Source: an uncultured Dehalococcoidia bacterium (lineage in GTDB: Bacteria > Chloroflexota > Dehalococcoidia > Lucifugimonadales > CATQGZ01). From it: a stretch of 64,000 nucleotides of DNA. Under the pieces are notes generated by a model. It was not told the DNA's origin, searched no databases, and was given only the letters and a program-made list of their open reading frames with translations. Positions within the stretch are counted from its first letter, which is position 1. Every line of letters begins with the position of its first letter. Shown one piece after another: positions 49,601 through 58,510 of this stretch. Both the position numbers and the translations under genes were made by a program. The stretch lies in contig OY282365.1 of NCBI GenBank assembly GCA_958295685.1, positions 496,001 through 560,000 of the forward strand, written 5' to 3'.

Positions 49601-49883
49601 GCCGAAGCTGCCCGCTTCTTTCTGCGCTGTCGAGGTCGACGCCCACGTCCTTGCATTCGATATGGCCTATGGGGACGCCGCCGCGCTCCACGATGAGGTC
49701 GGGCGCGCCGCACTCCACGTGTGTCGGCTCGTTGAGCGCGGCCACACCCCGGCCGCCGAGCGTCTCTACGAGCGTCTTCAGGGCAGGGCGGTAGCTGTGT
49801 TCCGTGGCGAGGCCGGTGGAGCGCGCGTCGTCCAGCGAGCGGAGGTAGGCGCGCAGAGCGCCGGTCGTGTTTCGATCGGTCAC
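46659..49883 (-). CDS. Type ISP/IIG-like single-chain restriction-modification enzyme
   Basis: The 1074-residue protein has an N-terminal PD-(D/E)xK nuclease core: PD at 61-62 and ECK at 76-78. A coupling region follows, then an N6-adenine methyltransferase with DPAAGTGTF (376-384) and NPPY (499-502). A C-terminal ~400-residue region with VLYRPFDTRFTYYTG resembles type ISP specificity domains. One chain would cut and methylate. No partner subunit adjoins. The frame is intact. Repeat element E lies just past its 3' end. Confidence 0.87.
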   Translation of the reverse strand: MTDRNTTGALRAYLRSLDDARSTGLATEHSYRPALKTLVETLGGRGVAALNEPTHVECGAPDLIVERGGVPIGHIECKDVGVDLDSAERSGQLRRYREGLPNLILTDYLEFRWYAGGALRRSARIGRVNPAGRTALDTDGARQAAAIMDAFFTADTPSIDNPQSLAQRMAAKAQLLRDGIGRILDREGVGNLRDLLKAYREVLISGLSSSDFADLQAQTAAYGLFAARCRHDQASGPFTRQSAVFAETTPFLQDVFGRVAGPSIDPRIAWIVDDLARLLDRTDMSAVLADFGSRTAKEDPVVHFYEDFLASYDPRLREMRGVYYTPVPVVSYIVRSVDSLLRNRFDLADGLADTRQIEVEAADGKLESSPRVLILDPAAGTGTFLREVVASIRETVERQGLAGAWPGYVRDHLLPRLFGFELMMAPYAICHLKLALEISGPQAGFAMPGGARLNVFLTNTLEEAHEAAAGPLFAHEIAREAAKADAVKRDKPVMVVLGNPPYSGHSANKGPWIRDLLRGRDGAQAVGSYFHVDGEPLGERNPKWLNDDYVKFIRFAQWRIERTGEGVLGFVTNHSYLDNPTFRGMRRSLMDAFDEIYVLDLHGNSKKKERTPEGGRDENVFDIQQGVAIALFVKRADGPDAPARVFHADLWGERETGQDGGKYGWLADNDVDTTAWTPLAPKSPRFLFVPRDETLAKEYEAGWAVPDIFPANSVGIVTSRDKLAIRWTRDEMKQVASTFAELSEEEARVRYDLGRDAQDWKVTWAQADVRSNPDADARVTPVLYRPFDTRFTYYTGQSRGFICRPRSKVMRHMLAGPNVGLSTTRGTEIAGGWEHAFVSKFLTQHHTVSLKEVNYLFPLYTYPTGEQKHLGLAREPNLDRGFVEAVSSSLALDFNPDGSDGLRESFGPGDVFHYVYAVLHSPQYRSRYADFLKSDFPRVPLTADRSLFAALADLGQRMKSLHLMESDGSGAPAFPKVGDNRVTRARYAPPTDRSPGRVFINDGQYFEGVAPETWELTVGGYRPAEKWLKDRVRRTLSYEDVAHYRRICAALAETPRIMARVDDAIDEHGGWPLS

Positions 49884-49956
49884 GGTCTTCTCCCGCCGCT
49901 CCGTCTAACGGGCATTGTACGGACAGGCGTTCGGCGTGTCAATAGGCGGCTCGGCG

Positions 49957-51171
49957 TCATGGCTTCGAGCGCTGGAGCCGGGCCCGAATTAGTCGGGGGC
50001 GCTGTCTGACGAGCGCCGCCCCGATCAGGAGACCCGCGGCCATCAGCAGGAAGGTGATCTCGTAGTCCAGACGATTGATGGCCAGGCCTGCGAGGATCGG
50101 TCCGGCCACCTTGCCGGCGTTCTTGAGGGTGCCGAGCAGTCCGAAGCCCGCTCCGACGTGACGCTCGCCAACCGCGCCGGACACGAGCGCGAGCGTGGAC
50201 GGGAATATCAGAGCCTGCGCGGCCCCGATCAGCACGGCCAGCCCGAGGAGGGGCGCCACCCCGTCGGCCACGGTGAGCAGCGCGAGCGCGGCGGCGGCCG
50301 CGGCCATACCCATTGGAACCGTGGCGAGGTATCCGAGCCGGTCACCGAGGCGGCCGCCTATCGGATTCAGGGCCATGTGCGCGGCCTCCTGAACCGAGAA
50401 GAACATGCCCACGATGGCGGCGTTGAGTCCGGCGGACAGGGCGAACAGCGGCAGGAACGCCTTTATCGAGTAGAGGGCCGCATAGGTCACGCCCTCCATG
50501 CCGCCGGCCAGCCACACCGAGGGGGTCCTCGCGCCGGACGCCAGCGACCTCACGGCCTCACGCAGCAGGGGACTGCTCCTCCGCGCGGCGCCGTGGCGCG
50601 CCTCCGGCAGCATCAGCACGGGCAGGAAGGCCAGTGAGCTCACCAGGCCTATCACCGTGAAGACGGTGACGGGGTCTACGGTCAGGAGCATCCACCCGGC
50701 GGCCGCGGGCCCCACGATGTATCCCCCGTTCCTGGCCATCCCGAACCAGCCCAGCCTCTCGGCTCTTCGGCGGCTCGACAGCTCGATCACGTAAGCCAGG
50801 GTCACGGGGCCGTATATGGCCGTCGCCATCCCGTGTGCGATTCGGATGGCGAACAGCTGCTCCGGCGTGGTGACGAATCTGTAGACGAAGGGCATCAGGA
50901 CGAAGAACGCGGTGCCCGCTATGAGCCAGCCGCGCCTGCCCCACTGGTCGGAGAGCACGCCGACGAACGGCTTGAGAATCATGCCGGTGAGCGTGGAGAC
51001 CGACACGATGAGGCCCAGGAATCCCGGCCCGGCGCCCAGCGAGGCGGCGAAGATGGGCAGAAGCGGGGTCTTGCCCATCTGGTAGGCGGCCCTGACCAGG
51101 AAGTCGGCCCCGGTTATGTATGCGAGCGGCTTGTAGACTGACAGCTGACGCGCTGCCGGGCGCCTGATCAA
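49957..51171 (-). CDS. Major facilitator superfamily transporter
   Basis: The ~404-residue membrane protein has about 12 hydrophobic segments and the MFS loop 2-3 motif GVLSDQWGRRGWLI, repeated as GGRLGDRLGYLA between TM8 and TM9. The TTG at 51171 overlaps the TGA of the aminotransferase-like gene upstream, so the two are coupled. Longer upstream frames are shadows of that gene. Substrate unknown; a drug-efflux-like exporter is possible. Confidence 0.85.
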   Translation of the reverse strand: MIRRPAARQLSVYKPLAYITGADFLVRAAYQMGKTPLLPIFAASLGAGPGFLGLIVSVSTLTGMILKPFVGVLSDQWGRRGWLIAGTAFFVLMPFVYRFVTTPEQLFAIRIAHGMATAIYGPVTLAYVIELSSRRRAERLGWFGMARNGGYIVGPAAAGWMLLTVDPVTVFTVIGLVSSLAFLPVLMLPEARHGAARRSSPLLREAVRSLASGARTPSVWLAGGMEGVTYAALYSIKAFLPLFALSAGLNAAIVGMFFSVQEAAHMALNPIGGRLGDRLGYLATVPMGMAAAAAALALLTVADGVAPLLGLAVLIGAAQALIFPSTLALVSGAVGERHVGAGFGLLGTLKNAGKVAGPILAGLAINRLDYEITFLLMAAGLLIGAALVRQRPRLIRARLQRSKP

Positions 51172-52469
51172 TGCAGCTCTCCGGAATCGCGCAGAGCCGA
51201 CAGGCTCGCCTCCATCGCGTCCAGCGTCAGGCGCATCTCGGCCTTGCCGTGCTCGGTGGAGGAGCCGAGGCGGCCCCCGCCGCCGAAGATGTCCCTGCGC
51301 CGCATCTCCCGGCCTATGCGCTCCTTCAGCGCGCGGTTCGACCTCAGCGAGCTGCGGTAGTCGGTCACCGTATCGGCGGTGAAGAACCATTCGACGATGT
51401 TCGCCTCTCCGGTCATGTGGACGGGAAGGTCGAACCGCAGGAACAGCTCCTCCAGCGAGCCTCTCAGCTTGTTCCCATAGGCCGCCAGATGCTCGTAGAC
51501 GCCGGGCCTCCTGAGCTCCCGGAGAGTGGCCGCGCCCGCGGCGGCCGACACGGCGTTCCCGTGGAAGCTGCCCAGCGAAAAGACCCGCTCGCCGTCGGGA
51601 GAGCCGGGGTCGAGGCGGCGCATGATCTCGTTCGACCCGGCGACGGCGCCAATGGGGTAGCCGGAGCCGAGGCCCTTTCCGAAGGCGGCCAGGTCCGGCG
51701 TTACGCCGTAGTACTCCTGCGCGCCGCCGCGCGCCAGCCTGAAGCCGGTGCCGACCTCGTCGAAGATGAGTGGAACTCCGCGCTCGGACGCCAGGCTCCT
51801 CACACCCTCCAGGAAGCCGGGGGACGAGGCCAAGCCGCGCATGACGGGCTCGACGATTATCCCGGCCAGGTCGGCGGCGGCGTCGGCGGCGATCTCCCGG
51901 GTGCGCTCCAGATCGTTCCACGGGGCGATCAGCACGCCGTCCGCCTGGCCGGACGGGATGCCCGGGGAGTCCGCGTCCGGGAGCGGGTGCTCCCGCCAGC
52001 GGTCAGGGCGGCCGTAGTTGGTGCTGAACAGGAGGCCGTCGGCGAAGCCGTGATAGGCTCCCTCGAACTTGAGTATCCTCTCCCTGCCGGTGACGGCCCT
52101 GACCAGTCTGAGGGCCAGCATGACGGCCTCGGTGCCCGAGTTCACCAGGCGGACCTTGTCCGCGCAGGGCACGTCCTCGACCATCATCTCCGCGAGCTCT
52201 ATCGCGGGCCGGGTGACGTGGGTGAACGTGTTGCCGAGCTCGGCCTGCCGCTTGACCGCCTCGACGACCGCGGGATGGCAGTGCCCGAGGATGAGCGAGC
52301 CGTGTCCGAGCATCACGTCGAGAAGGCGGCGGCCGCAGGTCGTGTAGAGGTACGCGCCGGCTCCGTGGGAGAAGAGGAACTCAGGCCCCGCGCCCGGGTC
52401 GAAAGCGATTGTCGCGTAGGTGCCGCCCGGCAGGTAGTCCGCAGCCTTGGAAGCCTCTGGGGAACTCAC
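51168..52469 (-). CDS. Glutamate-1-semialdehyde 2,1-aminomutase-like class III aminotransferase
   Basis: The 433-residue PLP enzyme has LGHGSLILGHCHPAVVEAV, NSGTEAVMLALRLVRA, FEGAYHGFADG, IFDEVGTGFR and the PLP lysine in AFGKGLGSGYPIGAVAG. This is the HemL-like group. Pairing with an MFS transporter rather than heme genes, and the non-canonical N-terminus, suggest a relative acting on another amino compound, so I give no hemL symbol. Confidence 0.85.
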   Translation of the reverse strand: MSSPEASKAADYLPGGTYATIAFDPGAGPEFLFSHGAGAYLYTTCGRRLLDVMLGHGSLILGHCHPAVVEAVKRQAELGNTFTHVTRPAIELAEMMVEDVPCADKVRLVNSGTEAVMLALRLVRAVTGRERILKFEGAYHGFADGLLFSTNYGRPDRWREHPLPDADSPGIPSGQADGVLIAPWNDLERTREIAADAAADLAGIIVEPVMRGLASSPGFLEGVRSLASERGVPLIFDEVGTGFRLARGGAQEYYGVTPDLAAFGKGLGSGYPIGAVAGSNEIMRRLDPGSPDGERVFSLGSFHGNAVSAAAGAATLRELRRPGVYEHLAAYGNKLRGSLEELFLRFDLPVHMTGEANIVEWFFTADTVTDYRSSLRSNRALKERIGREMRRRDIFGGGGRLGSSTEHGKAEMRLTLDAMEASLSALRDSGELH

Positions 52470-52607
52470 CTCGTCAGACCCGATGCTCCGAAGGCCGCCG
52501 CGCCGCAGATAGGGACGACCAGGGTTCGATGCGTCATTGGAGCCCTAGTCTAGGATTGCGGCCCGGCGGGTGTCAAGGAAGGCGGCGCTGCCCAAATCTC
52601 CCCAATC

Positions 52608-52850
52608 CTGAGAATCCTGATTCAGACAATTGACACGCCCGAACCGCTGTGCTAGAGTATGCCTATGACACAGCCAGCCCATCTCCACAACCAGCCCGCA
52701 GGACTCCTGAAGCGACTGTCGTATTAGTGTCGGAAAGTGTCGTATTAGTGTCGTATAACTGTCGTATTAGTGTCGTATTAGTGTCGGATAACTGTCGGAA
52801 AGTGTCGGATAAAAAGCAGCCTTCTCAGCTACGACCCAGCTACGGAGAAG
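52608..52850 (+). repeat. Promoter-array repeat element, copy F (TGTCGTA type)
   Basis: TTGACA (52630-52635), 17 bp, TAGAGT (52653-52658), 6 bp, ATG 52665 opening a 20-codon frame. Nine cores start at 52717, 52728, 52738, 52749, 52760, 52771, 52782, 52793 and 52803. The unit is TGTCGTATTAG or TGTCGGAAAG, so the core differs from other copies. CAGCTACGA follows at 52826. The promoter region back to the GAATCCTGATTC palindrome is nearly identical to copy A. No gene follows. Confidence 0.87.
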
Positions 52851-52879
52851 CCTGAAAAATCTGACACTTTCGCAAAAAA

Positions 52880-52975
52880 TCTCCCTCCGAAGGGAGTCCG
52901 GTGGCTTGAGGGAGCCTTCTGAGGCGGTTCTCCCCCCTCTGGCAGGGGGTCTGAGGGCCACTGGCCACTAGTTTG
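52880..52975. repeat. Intergenic repeat family R2, partial copy
   Basis: CGAAGGGAGTCCGGTGGC, then GGTTCTCCCCCCTCTGGCAG and GGGTCTGAGGGCCACTGG, match the left part of the copy at 6340-6390. The rest of the gap before 53065 shows nothing else recognisable. Confidence 0.55.
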
Positions 52976-53064
52976 TGAGGTCTTTTCGGCAACCTGCGGA
53001 TAAGCTACCATAGCCGCCGGGTCTGATCGAGTGAAACTGCCGAGTCACGGATCACGGAGGGGTC

Positions 53065-54045
53065 TTGACAGCGAAGGTACTGGTAACGGGCGGCGCGGGC
53101 TTCATCGGCTCTCACCTGGTCGACGCGCTGATACTGCGCGGCCACGAGGTGGTGGTGGTGGACGACCTGTCGGCCGGGCGCCGCGGCCTGGTCAATCCCG
53201 ACGCCCGCTTCTACGAGGTCTCGGTAACCGACCTCGACGGCCTCTCCCGGGTCTTCCAGGCGGAGCGGCCCCAGATGGTGAGCCACCACGCCGCGCAGAA
53301 GAGCGTCAGGAGCTCCATGTCCGACCCAACCTTCGACGCGCTGGTGAACGTGGTGGGGTCGGTGAACGTCCTTCAGATGTCGGCGGTCCACGGCTGCGAG
53401 CGCGTGATATTCGCGTCCACGTCGGCGGTCTACTCGGAGCCGGTTCGCGTCCCCCTGGACGAGTCGCACCCCGCGCGTCCGCAATCGGCGTATGGGGTGT
53501 CCAAACTGGCGGCTGAGTCGTATCTGCGCTTCTACGGAGACACGTATGGGTTCCCGTACGCCGCCCTCCGGTACGGGAACGTCTACGGGCCTCGACAGGA
53601 CCCGGGAGGGGAGGCGGGCGTGGTGTCCATATTCGCCGGGCAGATCCTCGCGGGCGGGCAGGTCACCATCTACGGGGACGGCTCCAAGACCCGAGACTAC
53701 GTATTCGTCTCCGACGTGGTGGAGGCGAACCTGGCGGCGATGAGCCTGTCCGGGGGCGGAGAGGCGCTGAACATCGGGCGAGGGGTCGAGGTGTCCGACC
53801 GGGAGGTGTTCGAGCTGGTCCGGCGGGCCGCCGGGTCCGACGCGGAGCCGGTCTACGCCGACAGGCGCCCGGGCGAGGCGGACAGGATCAGCCTCGACTC
53901 GTCCAGGGCCTCCGAGACGCTCGGCTGGACCCCGGCCGTGGACCTTCCCGAGGGTGTCGGGCGCACGGTCGCGGCCATCGGCGCCGGAGTCGACGGAACG
54001 CCGGGCGGCCGCCCCTCCAATCCACCCCGCGGGGTGCGAGCCTGA
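53065..54045 (+). CDS. NAD-dependent epimerase/dehydratase (UDP-glucose 4-epimerase-like)
   Basis: The 326-residue extended SDR has the NAD motif VTGGAGFIGSHLVDAL, ASTSAVYSEP, catalytic YGVSK, RYGNVYGPRQ and YVFVSDVVEANL. This fits UDP-sugar 4-epimerases, probably making a UDP-hexose for cell-surface glycans; the exact sugar is unknown. A TTG start at 53065 is used. The next gene, an O-antigen-ligase-like protein, starts 1 bp after the stop, supporting a polysaccharide role. Confidence 0.87.
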   Translation: MTAKVLVTGGAGFIGSHLVDALILRGHEVVVVDDLSAGRRGLVNPDARFYEVSVTDLDGLSRVFQAERPQMVSHHAAQKSVRSSMSDPTFDALVNVVGSVNVLQMSAVHGCERVIFASTSAVYSEPVRVPLDESHPARPQSAYGVSKLAAESYLRFYGDTYGFPYAALRYGNVYGPRQDPGGEAGVVSIFAGQILAGGQVTIYGDGSKTRDYVFVSDVVEANLAAMSLSGGGEALNIGRGVEVSDREVFELVRRAAGSDAEPVYADRRPGEADRISLDSSRASETLGWTPAVDLPEGVGRTVAAIGAGVDGTPGGRPSNPPRGVRA

Positions 54046-54046
54046 G

Positions 54047-56080
54047 ATGAGTCCGTCCGATACCAGAGCCTACGTAGACAGGCTCTTGTTGATTGCCTCC
54101 AGGACTGGGGCGCTCCTGGTTTTGGTGACGCCTCTCATAGTCACCTGGGACAGCCTCTTCCCGTTCGTGGTCGGCAAGGCCGTCTATTCGAGGGCGCTCA
54201 TAGAGATAACACTCGGAATCTGGATCGTCCTGGCGGTGCGCAATGCGGCCTACCGGCCGGCAAAGTCGAGGCTGATGGCCGCCCTCGCCGTCTACCTGGG
54301 AGTCTCGCTGATAGCGAGCTTCACGGGGGTGAGCCTCCAACGCAGCCTCTGGTCCACCTACGAGCGGATGCAGGGGGTCGTCGATCTGGCGCACTGGGCG
54401 GCTTTCGCGCTGGTGCTGACCTCCGTGTTCCGTACCTCCCGCGACTGGCGGCATCTTCTCAACGCCAGCCTCGTGGTGAGTCTTGTGATGGCGCTGGTAG
54501 GCCTTGCAGGGCTGCAGGGCTGGTATCTGCCATGGTTCCGCTACCTCGCAGGACAGGAACGCGTCGTGGTCACCCTGGGGAATGCCACGTACGTGGGCGC
54601 TTACATGCTCATCAACGTGCTGATCGCCGCCGCTCTCCTGGCCCAGTCGTTCACTGAACGATCGACCGAGAAGGGCCCGCGCCCAGCCCCAGCCAGACGG
54701 CGGAGGCGTCAGCGGGAGAGGAAGAGGGACGAGGACTTCAATCTGCCGCGCATGTTCTGGCAGCGTCTCTTCTGGGTGGTGGTTATCGTGCTCGACCTGT
54801 GGATAGCCGAGAGGAGCGCCACGCGCGGCGCCCTGGTCGGCCTGGCCGGAGCGTTGGTGGTGGCTGGGGCGGCCTACGTGGTGTGGGGCAGGCTGCGGAT
54901 GGTCAAGATCGCCACTGTGTCCATCGTTGTCGGGCTGGCCGTTATCGGGTCGCTTCTGATGCTAAGCCCCGATACGGCCGCTGCTCGATGGCTCTCCGAC
55001 AGGAGCGCGCTCATGGCGAGGAGCATCGAGTTGGGCCGCCGGATCGACATCAACGTCAGGGGCCGCCTGTCGTCGGTGTCGTCCGGGCTTGAGGGCTTCG
55101 CCGAGAGGCCGATCCTGGGCTGGGGACCGGAGAACTACACGGTGCCATGGAGTCGTTTCCACGACGCCGACGCCTTCAACGTGAGAGAGACGTTCGATCA
55201 GGCGCACAGCAAGCCCATCGACGAGCTGATCACCAGAGGCGCCGTCGGTCTGATCAGCTACGGCGCCATCTGGGTGATCATGTTCTGGATCGTCTTTTCC
55301 AGAGTCAGACGGCTGGGCGCGGACAAGGAGATGCTGACTCTCATCCTGGGCGCCGCGATGGCCGGATACTTCGTCCAGAACCTCTTCCTATTCGATACGC
55401 CGGCGATGAACATCCATTTCGCGGTTCTCCTGGCGTTTGCGGTGAGTCTGGAAACGGCCCGCGACGGGCCGCGGGAGGGCGGCGCCTGGGACAGATGGAC
55501 GTCTGCCGCCGTGAACCGGCTTCGGCTTCGAGGGCTGGCGTGGCCGGCAGAGCTCAGGACGCCTGCCGCCGGATGGGCCGCCGCCGCCCTTCTGGTGGTC
55601 GTCGTGTCGGGGACGGTCTATCTGGCAAACGTCAGGGCCTATCAGAGCGCGTTGGGAGTGGCGTCTGCGCTGGGCAGCAGAGACGACTGGCCGGAGAGGC
55701 TGGGCCTGTTCGAGCGGGCCATAGACACTTTCCCCCCTCTCTCCAACTACACGCGGATATATCTGTTGAACACGGTCGCCAGGGAGATTGAGCGGGTGTC
55801 CGAAACCGAGCCTGCCGAGACGCTCGACACGATCGACAGGGAGGTGGCGAATCTCTTCGGCAGCGAGCCCGAGTGGTGGTATGCCTATTTACACGCCGCC
55901 CACGCGTATATCAGCGCCGCGGCGCTGATCAACAGAGAGTACCTCGACGTCGCGCGTACCTACACGGATAGGGCCGTGCAGCTGGCGCCGGAGGTCCCCG
56001 CCGTGGTCGAATTGCAGGTCAGGCAGGAGGATATCGATAAGGCTTACGGCGTGAACGTAGAGGCCGAACCCTCCCCCTGA
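54047..56080 (+). CDS. O-antigen ligase/polymerase-like membrane protein
   Basis: The 677-residue protein has about 11-12 hydrophobic segments and the Wzy_C-type loop with GRLSSVSSGLEGFAERPILGWGPENY and AHSKPIDELITRGAVGLISYG. A C-terminal ~140-residue soluble helical region resembles TPR repeats. A charged insert (RRRRRQRERKRDEDF near 220) is on the cytosolic side. It is coupled to the epimerase and is probably involved in surface glycan assembly or protein O-glycosylation. Confidence 0.8.
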   Translation: MSPSDTRAYVDRLLLIASRTGALLVLVTPLIVTWDSLFPFVVGKAVYSRALIEITLGIWIVLAVRNAAYRPAKSRLMAALAVYLGVSLIASFTGVSLQRSLWSTYERMQGVVDLAHWAAFALVLTSVFRTSRDWRHLLNASLVVSLVMALVGLAGLQGWYLPWFRYLAGQERVVVTLGNATYVGAYMLINVLIAAALLAQSFTERSTEKGPRPAPARRRRRQRERKRDEDFNLPRMFWQRLFWVVVIVLDLWIAERSATRGALVGLAGALVVAGAAYVVWGRLRMVKIATVSIVVGLAVIGSLLMLSPDTAAARWLSDRSALMARSIELGRRIDINVRGRLSSVSSGLEGFAERPILGWGPENYTVPWSRFHDADAFNVRETFDQAHSKPIDELITRGAVGLISYGAIWVIMFWIVFSRVRRLGADKEMLTLILGAAMAGYFVQNLFLFDTPAMNIHFAVLLAFAVSLETARDGPREGGAWDRWTSAAVNRLRLRGLAWPAELRTPAAGWAAAALLVVVVSGTVYLANVRAYQSALGVASALGSRDDWPERLGLFERAIDTFPPLSNYTRIYLLNTVAREIERVSETEPAETLDTIDREVANLFGSEPEWWYAYLHAAHAYISAAALINREYLDVARTYTDRAVQLAPEVPAVVELQVRQEDIDKAYGVNVEAEPSP

Positions 56081-56091
56081 GAGACGCCCCG

Positions 56092-58128
56092 CTATGAGAC
56101 CAGCTGCGCGGCCAGAGCGCCCGGCTCCGTGACCGGCAGGCGGCAGACGTAGCTCTCGCAGACGTATGCGGCTGCCTGGCCGTCGATTCTGTCTCTACCA
56201 GCGAGCAGGGGCAGCGCGCTGCCGGCTGGACCGTCCGAGCCGACGAGCACGCGATTCGGCAGATAGCGCCGGAAGACCTCCGACAGCAGGGAGCCGGTCC
56301 CGGCGTCTCCCTGCCTGCCCACGACCGCGATCTCCTTCGGGGTCGACAGGTAGAAGTCCAGCGCGCACAGCCAGTGCCCGGCCCCTGTCGGGAACCTGGT
56401 CATGAGCTCCCGGACGGACCGCAGAGACGCCGCCGCCCGCCGCCGGTGATCGGAGTTCCCCGTAATCACGGCGAGACGCAGGAGAACGTCGGCGGCCATC
56501 GAACTGCCACAGGGCGCGGCGTTGTCCGTGTAGTCCCTCGGACGCGCGATCAGTTCCTCGTGGTCGCGGCCTGTGTCGTAGAACCTGGACTCGGCCTCGA
56601 CCCAGAACAGGTCCATCATGGCCTCGCCGAGTGAGATCGACTCGCGCAGCCAGCGCAGGTCGAGTGTGGCCTCGTGCAGGGCCAGCAGACCGTCTATGAG
56701 GGCCGCGTAGTCCTCCAGATAGCCGTTCAGCCGGGCCTCTCCGTTCCTGTACGTCCGCATCAGGCGCCCGTCCCGGACCAGGTTGTCCAGAAGGAACTCG
56801 GCGTTCCGTCCGGCTCTCTCCACGTAGTCCTGCCGGCCGAGGGCTCCCCCGGCCTCGGCGAAGGCGCGCATCGCCAACCCGTTCCAGGACGTCAGCACCT
56901 TGTCGTCCAGTCCCGGCGGGACGCGCTCCCCACGGGCCGCCAGCATCCTCTCCTTCCACCGCCGAAGCGTCCGCGCGGTCTGCTCGCCGCCCTCGCCCGC
57001 GGCGGCGCTCCGTGAGACGTGGAGAATCGACCGGCCCTCGAAGTTGCCTCTCCTGGTGACGCCGTAGTAGTCGTTGAAGGCCTTCCCGTCCTCTTTGCCC
57101 AGTACGGCTATCGTCTCCTCCGGCCGCCAGACGAAGAACTTCCCCTCGACGCCCTCGCTGTCGGCGTCCTGAGCACAGTAGAAGCCGCCCTCAGGCCCGG
57201 TCATCTCCCGCGCCACGTAGTCCAGCGTCTCCTCGACCACCCGGCGGTAGATATCGCCGCCCGCCGCCTGGTAGGCGTGCAGATACAGCTTCGCCAGTAG
57301 GGCGTTGTCGTAGAGCATCTTCTCGAAGTGGGGGACGAGCCAGTACGTGTCGGTAGAATATCGGTGGAAGCCGCCGCCTATCTGGTCGTATATCCCACCC
57401 TCTGCCATTCGGCTCAGGGTGGACTCCACCATTTCGAGCAGCTCGGGGTCCTGGGACCGCGCGTGTGCCCGAAGCAGGAACTCGTAGATCATTGGCTGCG
57501 GGAACTTGGGCTGAAGCCCGATCCCGCCATGGCGCCGGTCGATCTGGCCCGCGATGGCCCTCCCCGCAGTGCGTATCACCTCGACTGTCAGCGGCTCCGC
57601 TCCGCCTTCCATGCCAGAGGAGACGACCTGCGCTATCTGGCGCGCGAGCTGTCCGGCGGCGCGGGTAACGTCGCCGCGCTTCTCGCGGTAGGCGGCCGCC
57701 AGAGTCTCCACCAGTCTGGGAAAGGCGGGCAGGCCGCCCCGGTCCTCTGGGGGGAAGTACGTCCCTCCGTAGAACGGCCTGCCCTCAGGCGTGAGGAAGA
57801 CGGTCATCGGCCAGCCGCCCTGTCCGGTCAGTGACTGTACCGCCGTCATGTATATCGAGTCGATGTCCGGCCGCTCCTCGCGGTCCACCTTTACGCACAC
57901 GAAGCTGGCATTCATCAACGCCGCTATTTCAGGATTCTCGAACGATTCCCGCTCCATCACGTGGCACCAGTGACAGGCCGAGTAGCCGACGCTCAGCAGG
58001 ATGGGCATGTCCTCGCGCGCGGCCCGTCCCAGCGCCTCCGGCCCCCATGGGTACCAGTCCACCGGGTTGTGGGCGTGCTGAAGAAGGTACGGACTGGTCT
58101 CGTCTATCAGCCGGTTAGCCTTAGCCAT
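56092..58128 (-). CDS. Thioredoxin-domain protein, YyaL/spermatogenesis-associated 20 (DUF255) family
   Basis: The ~678-residue product begins MAKANRLIDETSPYLLQHAHNPVDWYPWG, diagnostic of this family, and has YSACHWCHVMERESFE (CHWC in a thioredoxin-like fold), VKVDREERPDID and GGWPMTVFLTPEGRPFYGGTYFP. An (alpha/alpha)6-like glucosidase-type domain follows. Function is unproven. ATG 58128 has GGAGG about 12 bases upstream; ATG 58140 is an alternative. It is convergent with the O-antigen-ligase gene. Confidence 0.92.
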   Translation of the reverse strand: MAKANRLIDETSPYLLQHAHNPVDWYPWGPEALGRAAREDMPILLSVGYSACHWCHVMERESFENPEIAALMNASFVCVKVDREERPDIDSIYMTAVQSLTGQGGWPMTVFLTPEGRPFYGGTYFPPEDRGGLPAFPRLVETLAAAYREKRGDVTRAAGQLARQIAQVVSSGMEGGAEPLTVEVIRTAGRAIAGQIDRRHGGIGLQPKFPQPMIYEFLLRAHARSQDPELLEMVESTLSRMAEGGIYDQIGGGFHRYSTDTYWLVPHFEKMLYDNALLAKLYLHAYQAAGGDIYRRVVEETLDYVAREMTGPEGGFYCAQDADSEGVEGKFFVWRPEETIAVLGKEDGKAFNDYYGVTRRGNFEGRSILHVSRSAAAGEGGEQTARTLRRWKERMLAARGERVPPGLDDKVLTSWNGLAMRAFAEAGGALGRQDYVERAGRNAEFLLDNLVRDGRLMRTYRNGEARLNGYLEDYAALIDGLLALHEATLDLRWLRESISLGEAMMDLFWVEAESRFYDTGRDHEELIARPRDYTDNAAPCGSSMAADVLLRLAVITGNSDHRRRAAASLRSVRELMTRFPTGAGHWLCALDFYLSTPKEIAVVGRQGDAGTGSLLSEVFRRYLPNRVLVGSDGPAGSALPLLAGRDRIDGQAAAYVCESYVCRLPVTEPGALAAQLVS

Positions 58129-58365
58129 TTCCTGGGACATCCTCCATCTGGCGGAAGGAAGGGTAGGGCGGCAGCGCTCCGGGTCGATCCGGCGCCGCCC
58201 GTTCACAGTGTACCACTCCGATAAGAGGCCGACTGTTCATATTATGATATGGACATTGCACAATATGCCACGCATGTGGCGACACTCGTCTCGTCATTAC
58301 CGCGAGGCGCGGACTCACTCCCCGGCGGCAACAAGCGTCCGATGGTCACAGGACGGTCGGTCATA

Positions 58366-58480
58366 GAGAGAAGCTGTTCAGACTCTGTGAGACCCTAAGG
58401 TCGGAGCCCAAAGGCCGGTTCTCTCTCACTCAGGGGGCTGCTGGGGTTTTGTCCCCGGTTTCCAAATGGGCGGGCGGGTA
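58366..58480. repeat. Intergenic repeat family R2, copy 3
   Basis: Contains AGAAGCTGTTCAGACTCTG, GGTTCTCTCTCACTCAGGGG, GGGGTTTTGTCCCCGGTTTC and CCAAATGGGCGGGCGG. These are the same modules in the same order as at 6312-6495. It lies immediately upstream of element G. Confidence 0.6.
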
Positions 58481-58510
58481 GGGGACTTCAGCTGCCAGCC
58501 GGCCCAGCCC

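Noticed and set aside
49957..51921. 654-codon version of the MFS transporter
   Set aside because: The N-terminal extension is an out-of-frame shadow of the aminotransferase-like gene; a coupled TTG start at 51171 fits better.
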